Assembly (NCBI RefSeq): GCF_001908235.1
Contig: NZ_LGHK01000100.1
Coordinates: forward strand, 1-64,000
DNA length: 64,000 bases
Direction of reading: 5' to 3'
Origin: Bradyrhizobium sp. NAS96.2
GTDB taxonomy: Bacteria; Pseudomonadota; Alphaproteobacteria; Rhizobiales; Xanthobacteraceae
Part shown: positions 63,616 to 64,000 of the stretch, one piece after another
Position numbering within the stretch: the first letter of the stretch is position 1
Layout of the letters: the number at the start of each line of letters is the position of its first letter
Made by a program: the position numbers and the translations under genes
The notes under the pieces: generated by a model
Told to the model about the DNA's origin: nothing
The model's input: only the letters and a program-made list of their open reading frames with translations
Databases searched by the model: none

Positions 63616-63645
63616 GGCCCGCCTCTCCGGCGGGCCCTTCTTTTT
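63616..63645 (+). terminator. Intrinsic terminator of the PspA-like/flotillin operon
   Basis: GGCCCGCC (63616-63623) pairs with GGCGGGCC (63629-63636) with a five-base loop, and CTTCTTTTT follows. It lies 84 bases after the flotillin stop and closes the operon. Confidence 0.92.
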
Positions 63646-63723
63646 GACGTTGTCGGGAAACGGGTGGGATCGGACGGCTTCCAATCACACACTAAAGGCA
63701 GTCGAATTGATAAGGATTCTGCC

Positions 63724-64000
63724 ATGTCCGCCGATACGCCTCGCCTGCCAAGCACCTTCAATCGCCTGGCCTGGTCCAACCTCGCCGCGCAATCGGCCGA
63801 ACAGATCGCGCTTGCGGCCGCACCCATCGTCGCCGTGCTGGTGCTCGGCGTCGGCGAAGGCCAGACCGGCCTGTTGCAGACCGCGCTGACGCTGCCCTTC
63901 ATCCTGTTTGCGATTCCCGCCGGCCTGCTCGCCGACCGCGTGTCGCGGCGCTGGGTGATGGCCGGCTCCGAGGCGCTGCGCGCGGCGGCCCTTGCCGCGA
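63724..64000 (+). CDS. MFS transporter, N-terminal part (cut by window edge)
   Basis: The 92 residues visible begin MSADTPRLPSTFNRLAWSNL and hold two to three membrane segments, with IPAGLLADRVSRRWVMAGSE, the loop between helices 2 and 3 with the D-R-x-x-R-R MFS signature. AAGGATT stands before ATG 63724. The remainder lies outside, so the substrate cannot be judged. It resembles the enterobactin-exporter/drug-efflux type of MFS with a QSAEQIALAAAPIVAVLVLG first helix. Confidence 0.85.
   Translation, partial: MSADTPRLPSTFNRLAWSNLAAQSAEQIALAAAPIVAVLVLGVGEGQTGLLQTALTLPFILFAIPAGLLADRVSRRWVMAGSEALRAAALAA

Overview
The window looks like chromosome from an alphaproteobacterium of the Bradyrhizobium / Rhodopseudomonas group. 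The evidence is high GC, a GcrA-type cell-cycle regulator, an LdtR-type MarR regulator, an Omp2b-type rhizobial porin, a Mg-type (zinc-independent) HemB, a K+-independent H+-pyrophosphatase, several orphan Bug receptors, and many short palindromic intergenic repeats of the kind common in Bradyrhizobium. I see no insertion sequence, prophage, rRNA operon or CRISPR array. The single RNA gene with certain identity is tRNA-Pro(GGG).

Layout. 1-3.1 kb: end of nadB and nadC (NAD synthesis), ctaA (heme A synthesis), a small DUF2842 membrane protein. 3.1-5.6 kb: a polysaccharide deacetylase-like protein that has lost its metal-binding residues, divergent from a GNAT/FemAB-like acyltransferase. 5.6-10.3 kb: two LysR regulators, an MFS anion transporter and an orphan Bug receptor. 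10.3-17.7 kb: an exopolysaccharide locus (chain-length/kinase-like protein, outer-membrane export lipoprotein, glycosyltransferase, initiating phosphoglycosyltransferase, ligase/polymerase). 17.6-25.4 kb: a MarR repressor with a clear operator in front of a flavin monooxygenase, then assorted metabolic genes ending in an acyl-CoA synthetase. 25.5-30.9 kb: a ribbon-helix-helix-like small protein, GcrA paralogue, SDR, candidate small RNA, porin, MarR. 31-36.5 kb: housekeeping block tRNA-Pro, merR, ihfA, fabH, plsX, DUF177, CBP3 chaperone, bamE. 36.6-46.4 kb: Bug receptor, a 51-residue protein, hppA, and the conserved thiL-nusB-ribH-ribE-ribD-nrdR-glyA group. 46.6-53.8 kb: an oxidoreductase/SDR pair under a divergent HxlR regulator, a TonB-dependent siderophore receptor, small unknowns, ldtR. 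54.5-59.9 kb: DUF6163, hemB, DUF6151, RDD protein, bpt, and mntH with a direct-repeat manganese-regulator site.

59.9-63.6 kb is the most unusual part. A three-gene operon encodes a PspA-like coiled-coil protein, a YqiJ/NfeD-like membrane protein and a YqiK-type flotillin, a set expected to act in membrane maintenance. The PspA-like protein carries an in-frame N-terminal domain of about 155 residues that resembles the non-catalytic N-terminal half of TnpB transposon nucleases. A perfect 10+5+10 palindrome lies just upstream, and a strong internal ribosome site could give a PspA-only product. I regard this as a candidate domestication of a TnpB module into an envelope-stress system. The window closes in the 5' part of another MFS transporter gene.
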